A stretch of DNA of 30,642 nt from an uncultured Prevotella sp. (GCA_900543155.1 UQQN01000016.1:1-30642), one strand, 5' to 3'. Shown: positions 15,516 through 23,261, numbered from the stretch's first letter. The notes: generated by a model from the letters alone, not told the origin. Translations and numbers: made by a program.

Positions 15516-16877
15516 TTATTTGCTCTCTTCGAACATCTTAGTGAAGTCTTCGGCTGAAATGCTCTTGTTATTGAGCTTCACTACGTTCTTCAAAGCTTCA
15601 GCGAGCTTCTGGTCTACACAACGATCTACGAGTTGGTGAACTTGCTCTTGGTGCTTCAGCATTTCTTGTGCGTAGTTTTCGAGATATTCGTCGGGGATGT
15701 TGTTCATACCATACTGAGCGAACTGGAAGCGAGCAGCCTGTACGGCAGCAGCTTTTACGTCCTTGTCGTCCACCTTAATCTTGTTGGCCTTAACAAGTTG
15801 TTCCTTGATGAGCTGCCACTTCAACTCTTCAATGCTCTTTGCATAGTTCTCCTCGATGAACTTATCGTCCTTATCCTTGTTGTTAGCCTTCATGATCTTC
15901 TTCAAAAGGTCGTCAGCGAATTCGAGTTCGCCCACCTTCTGTTCCATGTAAGCGCGTACGTCGAGGAGGAACTTATAGTCACTATCGTTCTTCTGCAAAT
16001 CCTGGATGCTCTCCTTAATCTTAGTGCGAGCTTCTTCTTCGCTCTTCACTTCGTCCTTACCGAAAACTTTGTCGAAGAATTCTTGGTCGAGTGTAGCAGG
16101 AACAAAACGGCTAATTACGTTAACCTGGAAGCTAAAGTTACCAGTGTGGTTTTGTACGTCTTCGCGTTCAATCTTGAGGAGAGACATCAATTCAGCCTCG
16201 TTAGCTTCGTAAGCAGCAGAGGGGTTGAAAGTGATTACGTCGTTCTTCTTAGCGCCTTCGAAAATCTTCTTTTGGTCGTCGCTCTTGAAGTAAGTAGGCA
16301 TCAAAGAAGAGTTTTCGATAACGAGACCGCCTTCTTTGGGTTGACCGTTTTCGTCGAGTTCTGCCAAAGTACCGCGCAAGATGTCGCGATCTTCGTAAGA
16401 CTCAACGTCCTCGGGGTGACCAGCCTGCTGCTGCAAAGCACCGAGTTGCTTAGTGATAGTATCGTCGCTTACTTCGATGTCGTAGTAGTCAACAGTATCT
16501 TCTTCAGTCAACTCAGCTTTGAACTTAGGAGCAATGGCGATGTCGAAGATGAAAGTGAAGTCATCTTGCTTCTCGATGTCCTGAGGCTCTTGCTTGTCGC
16601 TACCGAGGGGTTCGCCAAGCATATTGATTTTCTTAGTCTTGATATAGTCGAAGAGGCTATCTTGCAAGAGTTTGTTAACTTCTTCAGCCTTGGCTTGTGT
16701 GCCATACATCTTCTTAACGAGGCTTGCGGGCACGTGTCCGGGACGGAAACCAGGCATCTGAACTTTCTTGCCAAGATCCTTGAGTGATTTGTTTACGTTT
16801 GCTTCGTAGTCGGCCTTAACCATGTTGATGGTGAGCACACCGGCAACTTTGCCGACTTTCTCGAATTGAATATCCAT
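15516..16877 (-). CDS. tig: Trigger factor, ribosome-associated chaperone
   Basis: 453 residues. The N-terminal ribosome-binding domain carries the docking signature in MPGFRPGHVPASLVKKMYG (about 41-59; E. coli GFRxGKxP). A divergent FKBP-like peptidyl-prolyl isomerase region spans about 145-240 (EDRDILRGTLAELDENGQP). The long alpha-helical C-terminal arms run from about 250 to the end, rich in K, E and Q. The protein meets nascent chains at the ribosome exit tunnel. Its position upstream of clpP and clpX links folding and degradation, as in most bacteria. Low overall similarity with retention of the docking loop is normal for Bacteroidota trigger factors. Confidence 0.93.
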   Translation of the reverse strand: MDIQFEKVGKVAGVLTINMVKADYEANVNKSLKDLGKKVQMPGFRPGHVPASLVKKMYGTQAKAEEVNKLLQDSLFDYIKTKKINMLGEPLGSDKQEPQDIEKQDDFTFIFDIAIAPKFKAELTEEDTVDYYDIEVSDDTITKQLGALQQQAGHPEDVESYEDRDILRGTLAELDENGQPKEGGLVIENSSLMPTYFKSDDQKKIFEGAKKNDVITFNPSAAYEANEAELMSLLKIEREDVQNHTGNFSFQVNVISRFVPATLDQEFFDKVFGKDEVKSEEEARTKIKESIQDLQKNDSDYKFLLDVRAYMEQKVGELEFADDLLKKIMKANNKDKDDKFIEENYAKSIEELKWQLIKEQLVKANKIKVDDKDVKAAAVQAARFQFAQYGMNNIPDEYLENYAQEMLKHQEQVHQLVDRCVDQKLAEALKNVVKLNNKSISAEDFTKMFEESK

Positions 16878-16966
16878 TTGTTTTACTGATTTTATTTATT
16901 CTTGTTTTGTTGCATCTACTATGTGTTTTTGTGCTTCATTACACGCCATCATAGCGTTTGCGACGG

Positions 16967-16974
16967 CAAATTTA
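16967..16974 (-). promoter_or_regulatory. Probable -7 element of tig
   Basis: The minus strand reads TAAATTTG, a perfect TAnnTTTG match, about 90 bases before the tig start codon. No good -33 TTTG is found at 19-21 bases, so support rests on the -7 box and its position. Confidence 0.5.
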
Positions 16975-17258
16975 ATATTTTTCTTTGAGAAATGGAACAT
17001 TACACCAAATCTTTTTTGTTTTTGTTGAGATATTGGTTACAAGAAACACTTTAAAAATAATGCTGAATACCTTATGTATTAAGTATAAGAAGGTGTAGTA
17101 TTTGGTGTAAAATTAAAAATTTCAAGTCCATTCTTTGTGTTTGCTATATATTATTCCTTTTTCTATGTCACCACGATGCATTCTCCCATTTCTTTTGTTA
17201 ATCAATGCTATTTCAGCATAGCTGTAAATCAGAATGTTTAATTGTTTTTGCTTGCTTA

Positions 17259-17290
17259 TTTGTTCTGTATTATAATTATTCGTAATTTTG
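17259..17290 (+). promoter_or_regulatory. Consensus promoter of a small RNA
   Basis: TTTG (17259-17262), then exactly 20 bases, then TAATTTTG (17283-17290): both elements match the Bacteroidota primary-sigma consensus perfectly, at the favoured spacing. No protein gene begins within reach; an intrinsic terminator stands about 70 bases downstream. Confidence 0.75.
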
Positions 17291-17296
17291 CTAATG

Positions 17297-17384
17297 AGAA
17301 GGCAAATTGGGTGGGTCAGTACACTGGCTGCCCGATTTCACGTTTGTTCTTCAATAGCGAAGAGGTGTACCTGCTTCGTTTTTT
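17297..17384 (+). ncRNA. Predicted small RNA of about 88 nucleotides
   Basis: The predicted transcript starts about 7 bases after a perfect promoter. Hairpin 1 spans 17304-17338: AAATTGGG pairs with CCCGATTT, then GGTCAG pairs with CTGGCT with wobble pairs around a TACA loop. A pyrimidine-rich single-stranded stretch follows (17339-17357, containing GTTTGTTCTTCAA). A compact terminator hairpin with six T residues closes it at 17358-17384. No start codon with a useful frame occurs inside. It does not resemble 4.5S, 6S, tmRNA or RNase P RNA by length or motif. A regulatory RNA acting through the open middle segment is plausible; its targets are unknown. Confidence 0.6.
17358..17384 (+). terminator. 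Intrinsic terminator of the small RNA
   Basis: CGAAG-AGGT (17358-17366) pairs with ACCT-G-CTTCG (17369-17378) with a single bulge, and is followed by six T residues (17379-17384). The AGGTGTACCT core is self-complementary. This is the most textbook-like terminator in the window, and no open reading frame precedes it on this strand. Confidence 0.8.
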
Positions 17385-17543
17385 ATAATTGTATTTACCA
17401 TTAGGTAAAAGCATAGCATCATTGCAAAGTGGGTTCTCCTATGACTTGTGTATCGTATTTGAATAACTTGTTCATAATCTATTACTTGTGTAGTTATTTC
17501 GTTTCTAAGTTTCGCAAATAAGTAGATATTCAAAAAATAGGTA

Positions 17544-17575
17544 TTTGCAAGGAATGCTTATTTTTAATAACTTTG
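17544..17575 (+). promoter_or_regulatory. Consensus promoter of the small orphan gene
   Basis: TTTG (17544-17547), 20 bases, then TAACTTTG (17568-17575): a perfect Bacteroidota promoter. Transcription would begin near 17581, only about 13 bases before the ATG at 17594. Confidence 0.75.
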
Positions 17576-17593
17576 CAGCAAAACAAAAATATT

Positions 17594-17842
17594 ATGACAA
17601 CAGAAGAATATTTCTACTTAGACCATTATCTTGAGCATTATGCTATAATATTCGGAAATAATGATATGAAATCATTATTTAATGAAGTTGACGAATACCA
17701 GTATTTCCTATTTAAGAATACCGAACAAATATCTTTTGATGAAGGTAAGATAAAGGTTGAATATTTTTACAACAAGGCTAAAACTTTTGATTATTGGTCA
17801 AAGCCTACTTTTAGAATAGATGAACCCAAACCTTTTGCTTAA
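17594..17842 (+). CDS. Small hypothetical protein
   Basis: 82 residues from the ATG at 17594, just downstream of a consensus promoter; an upstream TTG in frame (17573) lies inside the promoter and is rejected. I do not recognise the family. The protein is acidic and strikingly aromatic (YFYLDHYLEHY near the start, then YQYFLF and FDYW), soluble, and without signal peptide or membrane segment. Its last 45 bases overlap, on the opposite strand, the decayed end of a phage terminase relic, so it may belong to old mobile-element material. No co-transcribed neighbour is present. The strong promoter and matching start are the main reasons to accept it as a gene. Confidence 0.55.
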   Translation: MTTEEYFYLDHYLEHYAIIFGNNDMKSLFNEVDEYQYFLFKNTEQISFDEGKIKVEYFYNKAKTFDYWSKPTFRIDEPKPFA

Positions 17843-18013
17843 CTTCTTCATTGTAAGATGTTGAATAATGAATAACCTTTGTTTATCTAATTGTTTGGCA
17901 TAATTCATTCTTATTTCGTCAATCCACAGCATATCAGCATTGATGTACATATCTACAATAGCTGTTGGGTTGTTTGTGTAACCCAAGTCTATCCCAAAGA
18001 AGGAGGCATCTGT
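17798..18013 (-). pseudogene. Relic of a phage terminase large subunit (nuclease domain)
   Basis: The minus strand from 18013 encodes an open fragment without a start codon, containing FFGIDLGYTNNPTAIVDMY and then INADMLWIDEI (18004 down to about 17914). This is the beginning of the TerL RNase H-like nuclease domain, in which the D of GIDLG is the first catalytic aspartate and the hydrophobic-W-hydrophobic-DE segment follows. A TGA codon (18014-18016) cuts it off upstream. After WIDEI the sequence no longer looks like terminase and ends at 17798. No other phage gene is seen nearby. It is a decayed prophage remnant. Confidence 0.65.
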
Positions 18014-18129
18014 TCAATCGATAAAATTTGTATTAAAAAATCCTCTTTTTGAGTCAATCAATTAATTTTGTCGAGTTGATTAGTATACTTTTGGGGGACA
18101 GTTTTTTGCTTGTTTTCGTAGTCGTGTGC

Positions 18130-18173
18130 CTTCGGAATGATATCGGAATGTCTTCGGAATGGTATCGGGAATT
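18130..18173. repeat. Two-unit tandem repeat of 22 bases
   Basis: CTTCGGAATGATATCGGAATGT (written as unit 1, 18130-18151) is followed by a second unit (18152-18173) that differs at three or so positions. Each unit itself contains two TCGG(G)AAT words, so the true period may be about 11 bases. It lies in non-coding sequence. Confidence 0.7.
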
Positions 18174-18398
18174 TTTGAGTCGTAAAAAAGAGGTGTTTGA
18201 AACATGTTTACGAGTGGAAAAATGTCACGTGCAGAAAGGTGTCGCTTTGGGGTGGTTGAGATGTAGAAAAAGTGTATGCTCTGCCTTTTAGAAAAGGTGT
18301 TCAATATTTGAAAAAAGTGAAGTGTAAAATTTTTGGCATTGAGAAAATAGTGTAAGTTTTTTTGCGTTTTCTTCTGTATAAAATGGGTTATTTAGAAA

Positions 18399-18414
18399 TA
18401 ACTTTGTAGCTTTG
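18399..18414 (+). promoter_or_regulatory. Two adjacent -7 elements ahead of the methyltransferase
   Basis: TAACTTTG (18399-18406) is followed at once by TAGCTTTG (18407-18414); both fit TAnnTTTG. No clear -33 TTTG accompanies either. They would give two start sites 8 bases apart and a leader of about 70-80 bases for the gene at 18493. Confidence 0.5.
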
Positions 18415-18492
18415 CGGAAATTTTGGAGGTTGAATACACATTCCGATTGTTTGGCTTTTAAAGTTTATTTCGCACCAAAAAGGCGTTAGATA

Positions 18493-19272
18493 ATGGCAGT
18501 AACTAAGCAAAATATAAAAGACATACATGCACTTAGCATGAAGAAACATCGCGACGCAGGGCATTGCTTTGTGGCAGAAGGGCCTAAAGTGGTGGGCGAT
18601 TTGTTGCCCCTAATGGCGTGTCGTGAACTTTATGCAAGTGGCGATTTTTTAAATTCATTGTCTGCTGATGTGCTGAATGGCATTCAGCGCATTGAAGAGG
18701 TTGACCAAAAAACGCTTGAACGATTGTCTTTGCTATGTGCGCCACGCGAGGCCTTGGCGGTTTTTGAAAAGCCACAAACCAACCAAAGTATTGCGCAGTT
18801 AGCAGCTTTGACTAAAACACAATTATGCTTGGCGCTCGATGGCGTGCAAGACCCAGGGAATATGGGTACAATCGTGCGCATTGCCGATTGGTTTGGCATA
18901 GAACATATTTTTGCCTCGTTGCATACAGCCGATGTCTTTGCGCCTAAAGTGGTGCAAGCCACGATGGGAGCTGTGGGACGCGTAAAAGTGCATTATGTAG
19001 ATTTGCCCCAGTTGTTTAGTAGTTTAGATAACGGAGTGGCAGTGTATGGCACATTCTTGGATGGTAAAAATATGTACGACCAAGAAATTGCAGCTAACGG
19101 ACTGATTGTGATGGGCAACGAGGGTAAGGGAATCTCGCCTGAAGTAGCCACCTATATAAATCGAAAACTTTACATCCCTCCCTTCCCCGAAGGACGCGAT
19201 ACAAGCGAGAGCTTGAATGTGGCTGTGGCAACGGCTGTGGTGTGTGCAGAGTTTCGCAGACGTGCGCAATAG
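18493..19272 (+). CDS. SpoU/TrmH-family RNA 2'-O-ribose methyltransferase
   Basis: 259 residues. An N-terminal substrate-binding domain is at about 1-95 (AEGPKVVGDLL at 29-39). The SPOUT catalytic domain has motif 1 DGVQDPGNMGTIVRIADW (116-133, with N123 and R129), motif 2 IVMGNEGKGIS (205-215, E210) and motif 3 IPPFPEGRDTSESLNVAVA (228-246, N242). The motifs are complete, so the enzyme should be active and use S-adenosylmethionine to methylate a ribose in 23S rRNA or tRNA; the exact nucleotide cannot be told from sequence. The C-terminus is short. It is the first gene of a same-strand run that continues to 23261. Confidence 0.93.
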   Translation: MAVTKQNIKDIHALSMKKHRDAGHCFVAEGPKVVGDLLPLMACRELYASGDFLNSLSADVLNGIQRIEEVDQKTLERLSLLCAPREALAVFEKPQTNQSIAQLAALTKTQLCLALDGVQDPGNMGTIVRIADWFGIEHIFASLHTADVFAPKVVQATMGAVGRVKVHYVDLPQLFSSLDNGVAVYGTFLDGKNMYDQEIAANGLIVMGNEGKGISPEVATYINRKLYIPPFPEGRDTSESLNVAVATAVVCAEFRRRAQ

Positions 19273-19397
19273 AAAAAAGTTTGTTCTTTGTTCTGAAAAA
19301 GATTTCAATATATAAGTAGGTATTCAAGATTCTGTGTAATCGCATTTTGATTATTCTTGCATTTTGAAGCCTCTACTTACGAAACTAAAAAAATGTA

Positions 19398-20672
19398 ATG
19401 ATGTCGAACATAAGCTCTCTATTTGATGAATGTGGCGTGTCGGTGGCTTTATTGGTGCTGGCAGCCGTGAGTTTGGTGCTGCTGTATGTGTTGCGACTGC
19501 GCCATTACAATTTATTAAAAAAATATGCCGATTGGCAAGATGAAGCTGAGGCAGTGGAATTTGCCACACACGATGCTTTACATTGCGAAGTGGGAGAGGA
19601 AGAAGCCGAAGGTAGTGGCTATCCCTTTATCTCGATAGTAGTGCCTATTAACCATTTCAGCACGAATTTAGACGAACAGTTGCAAGCCTTGTTCTCGCAG
19701 CAGTATGCGGGGCAGTTCGATGTGGTGTTGGCTGATGAGGAGCATTCTGCCGACACCAAAGAAATGGTGAAACGCTATAAAGAGCAATATGCAGATTTGC
19801 GCAGCACTTTTGTGCCTGAAACTTCGCGTAACATAGAACGCAGAAAATTGGCTCTTACCTTAGGCATAAGAGCCTCGCGTGGGGAATGGGTTATTGTGGT
19901 CAGTGCCGAAAGCATGCCCGTGAACCATGATTGGTTGCAGCATTATGCGCAGCACCTTACGTCGGATGTCGATTTTGTGCAAGCTTATAGCAACTACGAA
20001 GACGATGGTTCAATGCTGATGCGTAGAGCCATATATGAGCGTGTTACAGATTTTGCTACTCGCTTACATGCCTACGAAGATGGTGTGTCTTTGTTCTGTA
20101 ATAACACCAATTGGGCGGTGCGCAAGGATTGGTTCTTTGCTCAGCAGGGGTTTTCAGACAGCTTGTTGCTTGCCTTTGGTGAGGAAGCTATTTTTGTGAA
20201 TCGACATGTTGACGCTGAACGTAGTGCTTTGCTTTGTTCGCCCACGACAAAAATGAATGAATTGTTGCCTTCAAAACACTTGCTCAATGTGAACCGTGTG
20301 CAACATGCTGAGGTAAAGCGTTGGTTGAGTGGAGCAGCTCGTAAATATGCCTATACCACATCGGTTGCATCGTGGATGGCTTATGTAAACGTATTGAGTT
20401 TGCTGACCTACTGCCTATGGCGCCTGATAGCACTGTATATGGGTGTACCCTATGGTGTGGGTAGTGCGTTGACAGACTTTGTGTGTTTGTTGCTATGTGT
20501 GGGCAGTGTGTTACTCGCTCTCAAAATAGGGCAAAAAGGTTTACACGCCTTGCACGAACGCAAAATGGGTGTTTATCCCTTTACTTATAATTTGTTACGT
20601 CCGTGGCATACGCTCTCTGTTATTTATGAGCGCTGGGGACATCAACGAGACTTTGAACGAAAATTCTTATAA
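19398..20672 (+). CDS. Membrane-associated family 2 glycosyltransferase with a degenerate DxD motif
   Basis: 424 residues (a second ATG directly follows the first). An N-terminal membrane segment is at about 13-35, a GT-A fold domain starts at PFISIVVPINHF (about 76), and two or three membrane segments lie at about 325-385, followed by a basic tail. The overall plan is that of a processive or membrane-bound GT2 enzyme: the ERRKLALTLGIRASRGEW block is typical. The DAD metal-binding motif that should follow it reads SAE (in VVSAESMP), while the later GEEA acidic motif and a RW dipeptide are kept. It may use an altered metal site or be impaired. The acceptor is unknown. It precedes an aminotransferase by 55 bases. 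Confidence 0.82.
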   Translation: MMSNISSLFDECGVSVALLVLAAVSLVLLYVLRLRHYNLLKKYADWQDEAEAVEFATHDALHCEVGEEEAEGSGYPFISIVVPINHFSTNLDEQLQALFSQQYAGQFDVVLADEEHSADTKEMVKRYKEQYADLRSTFVPETSRNIERRKLALTLGIRASRGEWVIVVSAESMPVNHDWLQHYAQHLTSDVDFVQAYSNYEDDGSMLMRRAIYERVTDFATRLHAYEDGVSLFCNNTNWAVRKDWFFAQQGFSDSLLLAFGEEAIFVNRHVDAERSALLCSPTTKMNELLPSKHLLNVNRVQHAEVKRWLSGAARKYAYTTSVASWMAYVNVLSLLTYCLWRLIALYMGVPYGVGSALTDFVCLLLCVGSVLLALKIGQKGLHALHERKMGVYPFTYNLLRPWHTLSVIYERWGHQRDFERKFL

Positions 20673-20681
20673 ATCTGCGCT

Positions 20682-20701
20682 CGTCACTTGTTTGTGACGA
20701 A
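20682..20701 (+). other. Perfect stem-loop between the glycosyltransferase and aminotransferase genes
   Basis: TCGTCAC (20682-20688) and GTGACGA (20695-20701) pair perfectly around TTGTTT. No T tract follows. It sits 10 bases after one stop codon and 27 before the next start, so it may be an mRNA processing or partial termination point, or an operator. Confidence 0.5.
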
Positions 20702-20727
20702 CGGATGTAATCTATTGATAAAAAATA

Positions 20728-21933
20728 ATGCCAAAGATTTCAGAAAGAGCAGTACAGATGCCGGAGTCGCCTATCCGCAAACTCGCTCCCTTAGCTACAC
20801 AGGCTAAAGAGAAAGGCATCCATGTCTATCATCTTAATATTGGTCAGCCCGACCTCCCTACGCCTGAGGCAGGACTTGATGCTTTGCGACACATTGATCG
20901 TAAGGTGTTAGAATATAGTCCGAGTCAGGGCTTTCGCGGTTATCGTGAAAAACTCACCCATTATTACGAAAAGTATGACATTCACCTCTCGCCCGACGAT
21001 ATAATCATAACATCGGGCGGTTCAGAGGCTGTGTTATTTGCCTTTATGTCGTGCTTGAATCCTGGCGACGAAATTATTGTGCCAGAGCCAGCTTATGCCA
21101 ACTATATGGCGTTTGCCATTTCTGCAGGTGCTAAAATTCGTACCATTGCTACGACTATCGAAGAGGGTTTTTCATTGCCTAAGGTTGAGAAGTTTGAGGA
21201 GTTGATAAACGAGCACACACGTGCCATTTTGATTTGCAACCCTAACAACCCAACGGGTTACCTGTATACGCGTCGCGAGATGAATCAAATTCGTGATTTG
21301 GTAAAGAAATACGACCTTTATCTTTTCTCGGACGAGGTGTATCGTGAATTTATTTATACAGGTTCGCCCTATATTTCGGCTTGCCACCTTGAGGGAGTAG
21401 AGCAGAACGTAGTGCTCATCGACTCCGTGTCTAAGCGTTACAGCGAATGCGGAATTCGCATTGGTGCGCTAATCACAAAGAACGAAACAGTGCGCAAGGC
21501 AGTGATGAAGTTCTGTCAAGCACGTTTAAGTCCTCCCTTGATTGGTCAGATCGTGGCTGAGGCTTCGCTCGACGCAACTCCTGAGTATGCGCGTGATGTG
21601 TATGACGAGTATGTGGAACGACGTAAGTGTTTGATAGACGGTTTAAATCGTATTCCTGGCGTATATTCACCCATTCCTATGGGAGCCTTCTATACGGTAG
21701 CAAAATTGCCTGTTGACGATGCCGAAAAGTTCTGTGCTTGGTGTTTGACCGACTTTAACTATGAGGGCGAAACTGTGATGATGGCACCTGCTGCGGGTTT
21801 CTATACCACACCGGGTGCAGGACGCAACCAAGTGCGCATTGCCTATGTGCTTAAAAAAGAAGACTTGCAGCGTGCACTCTTTGTGTTACGCAAGGCGCTT
21901 GAGGCATATCCAGGCAGAGAAATTGTGCAATAG
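20728..21933 (+). CDS. Class I/II pyridoxal-phosphate aminotransferase (AspC/AlaT-like)
   Basis: 401 residues, the usual fold-type I length. The PLP lysine is K236 in SVSKRYSECGIRIG, the cofactor-contacting NPNNPTG is at 171-177, SDEVY at 201-205 and the substrate carboxylate arginine R370 in NQVRIAY. It should transfer an amino group between an amino acid and a 2-oxoacid; aspartate, alanine or aromatic substrates are all possible for this subgroup, and the sequence alone does not decide. It starts 55 bases after the glycosyltransferase, so co-transcription is likely. It is complete, with no odd residues. Confidence 0.92.
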   Translation: MPKISERAVQMPESPIRKLAPLATQAKEKGIHVYHLNIGQPDLPTPEAGLDALRHIDRKVLEYSPSQGFRGYREKLTHYYEKYDIHLSPDDIIITSGGSEAVLFAFMSCLNPGDEIIVPEPAYANYMAFAISAGAKIRTIATTIEEGFSLPKVEKFEELINEHTRAILICNPNNPTGYLYTRREMNQIRDLVKKYDLYLFSDEVYREFIYTGSPYISACHLEGVEQNVVLIDSVSKRYSECGIRIGALITKNETVRKAVMKFCQARLSPPLIGQIVAEASLDATPEYARDVYDEYVERRKCLIDGLNRIPGVYSPIPMGAFYTVAKLPVDDAEKFCAWCLTDFNYEGETVMMAPAAGFYTTPGAGRNQVRIAYVLKKEDLQRALFVLRKALEAYPGREIVQ

Positions 21934-21956
21934 TTTTTACTTTTTAATTAGAATAT

Positions 21957-21986
21957 AGGGTGGTTTTATTAATTTAGAACCACCCT
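21957..21986 (+). terminator. Hairpin between the aminotransferase and LolC/E-like genes
   Basis: AGGGTGGTT (21957-21965) pairs perfectly with AACCACCCT (21978-21986). No T run follows and it ends 15 bases before the next start codon, so it could be a terminator, a partial terminator or a translation-affecting leader structure. Confidence 0.45.
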
Positions 21987-22001
21987 AAAGATTTGAAGTT
22001 T

Positions 22002-23261
22002 ATGCTATCTTTATTCTTAGCAAAACGTTTTTTTAAGAATAGTCATACAAAGGGTGAGGCTGTGAAAAAGGCTTCGCCTCCAGCTTTGCGCATTGCCACT
22101 GCAGGCATTGCTGTGGGGCTTGCCGTAATGATTATTTCAATCTGTGTGGTTCGTGGTTTTCAGCACGAGGTGACGGCAAAACTTACGGGATTTGCTTCGC
22201 ACATTGAGATTATAGACCTAAACTCGTTAGGTTCGCCCGAGACGTATCCGCTTGTAACAGACACCGCATTTATGCACAAGGTTCAGCAAGCACCAGGTGT
22301 GACTCATGTGCAGCGTATTTCGCAAAAGATGGGCATTTTTAAAACCGAAAATGACTTTGCTGGTGTAGCGTTGAAGGGTTGTGGACCTGAATATGATGTG
22401 AATTTTATAAGTCGGTATATCACAGCGGGCAGACTTCCTAAATTTTCAGACACAAAATCGAGCAATGAGATTTTAATTTCTCAGATGCTTGCTAAAAAGT
22501 TGGGTCTGAAGTTGGGCGATAAGGTGTATAGTTATTATTTTGCCAACACAGTGAAGCAGCGTCGTTTTACGGTGGTAGGCATTTATAACACGTATTTAAA
22601 GCAGTTCGACAATACGATTGTGCTGACCGATCTTTACACCGTAAACCAGTTAAACCGTTGGGAATCAGACCAAAGTAGTGGCGTTGAGGTAAAACTCAGT
22701 TCGTTCGATATGTTGCCTCAAGCACAAACTTATTTAGCCAAGCACATTGGTGGGAAGACCGATCGTTACAAGCGCACATATTCGGTATTGGGCATTCAGG
22801 ATAATCCCAACACAGCGTCGATTCTTTCATGGCTCAATTTGTTAGACCTTAACGTGATGGTGATTCTTGTAATCATGATTTGCGTAGCAGGTTTTACAAT
22901 GATCAGTGGTTTGCTTATTCTGATTTTGGAGCGCACCTCAACCATTGGTGTGCTAAAGGCTTTGGGTGCCACCAATAGTCGCATACGTCACACATTTTTG
23001 ATTTATGCAGCGCTCATTGTGAGTCGTGGTTTGCTGTTGGGCAATGTTATTGGCTTAGGACTTGTGTTATTGCAGAAATATTTACATCTTGTAAGTCTTG
23101 ACCCAGAGGTATATTATGTGCCTTATGTGCCCGTAGAGCTTAATGCGTGGTGGATTATTGGTTTAAACCTTGCCACACTTGCAGCAACAATGTTGGCTCT
23201 CGTATTGCCCAGCTTCTTGGTTTCGAGGGTACAACCTGCCAAGGCTATTCAGTTTGATTAA
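22002..23261 (+). CDS. LolC/E-type ABC transporter permease (FtsX family)
   Basis: 419 residues from the ATG at 22002; an in-frame TTG at 21993 would add three residues. LFLAKRFF at the start, a membrane segment at about 32-52, an extracytoplasmic domain, and three C-terminal membrane segments (about 278-305, 325-350 and 380-405) fit the lipoprotein-releasing permease family. LERTSTIGVLKALGATNSRIR is the cytoplasmic junction characteristic of FtsX-type permeases. It probably acts in moving lipoproteins from the inner membrane toward the outer membrane. No partner ATPase is next to it, so LolD would be encoded elsewhere. It ends a same-strand group. Confidence 0.88.
   Translation: MLSLFLAKRFFKNSHTKGEAVKKASPPALRIATAGIAVGLAVMIISICVVRGFQHEVTAKLTGFASHIEIIDLNSLGSPETYPLVTDTAFMHKVQQAPGVTHVQRISQKMGIFKTENDFAGVALKGCGPEYDVNFISRYITAGRLPKFSDTKSSNEILISQMLAKKLGLKLGDKVYSYYFANTVKQRRFTVVGIYNTYLKQFDNTIVLTDLYTVNQLNRWESDQSSGVEVKLSSFDMLPQAQTYLAKHIGGKTDRYKRTYSVLGIQDNPNTASILSWLNLLDLNVMVILVIMICVAGFTMISGLLILILERTSTIGVLKALGATNSRIRHTFLIYAALIVSRGLLLGNVIGLGLVLLQKYLHLVSLDPEVYYVPYVPVELNAWWIIGLNLATLAATMLALVLPSFLVSRVQPAKAIQFD

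Larger units (their letters stand above)
17843..18492. other. Mostly non-coding gap with prophage relic, tandem repeat and methyltransferase promoter
   Basis: Apart from the terminase relic at its left edge, no credible gene is seen. Short open frames at 18049-18291 (+) and 18080-18304 (-) overlap a tandem repeat and have no family resemblance. The right end carries the tandem -7 boxes at 18399-18414. Confidence 0.55.

Noticed and set aside
15633..16787. 384-codon plus-strand open frame opposite tig
   Set aside because: It is the shadow of trigger factor codon usage on the other strand; it is leucine/valine-rich with no domain, and tig is clearly the real gene.
17125..17337. 71-codon stop-free stretch on the minus strand (contains ALINKRNGRMHRGDIEKG)
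   Set aside because: No start codon near its beginning, a stop just upstream, and it overlaps the small RNA and its promoter on the other strand. It could be a decayed gene, but I cannot recognise it and AT-rich DNA gives such stretches by chance.
17351..17533. 60-codon minus-strand frame beside the small RNA
   Set aside because: No promoter, no family resemblance, and it runs through the small RNA terminator.
18130..18173. Possible CRISPR-like array
   Set aside because: The two units are directly adjacent with no spacers and no cas genes anywhere in the window.
18049..18304. Two overlapping short frames on opposite strands (80 and 74 codons)
   Set aside because: Both read through the tandem repeat at 18130-18173, show no domain and have no supporting promoter with correct spacing.
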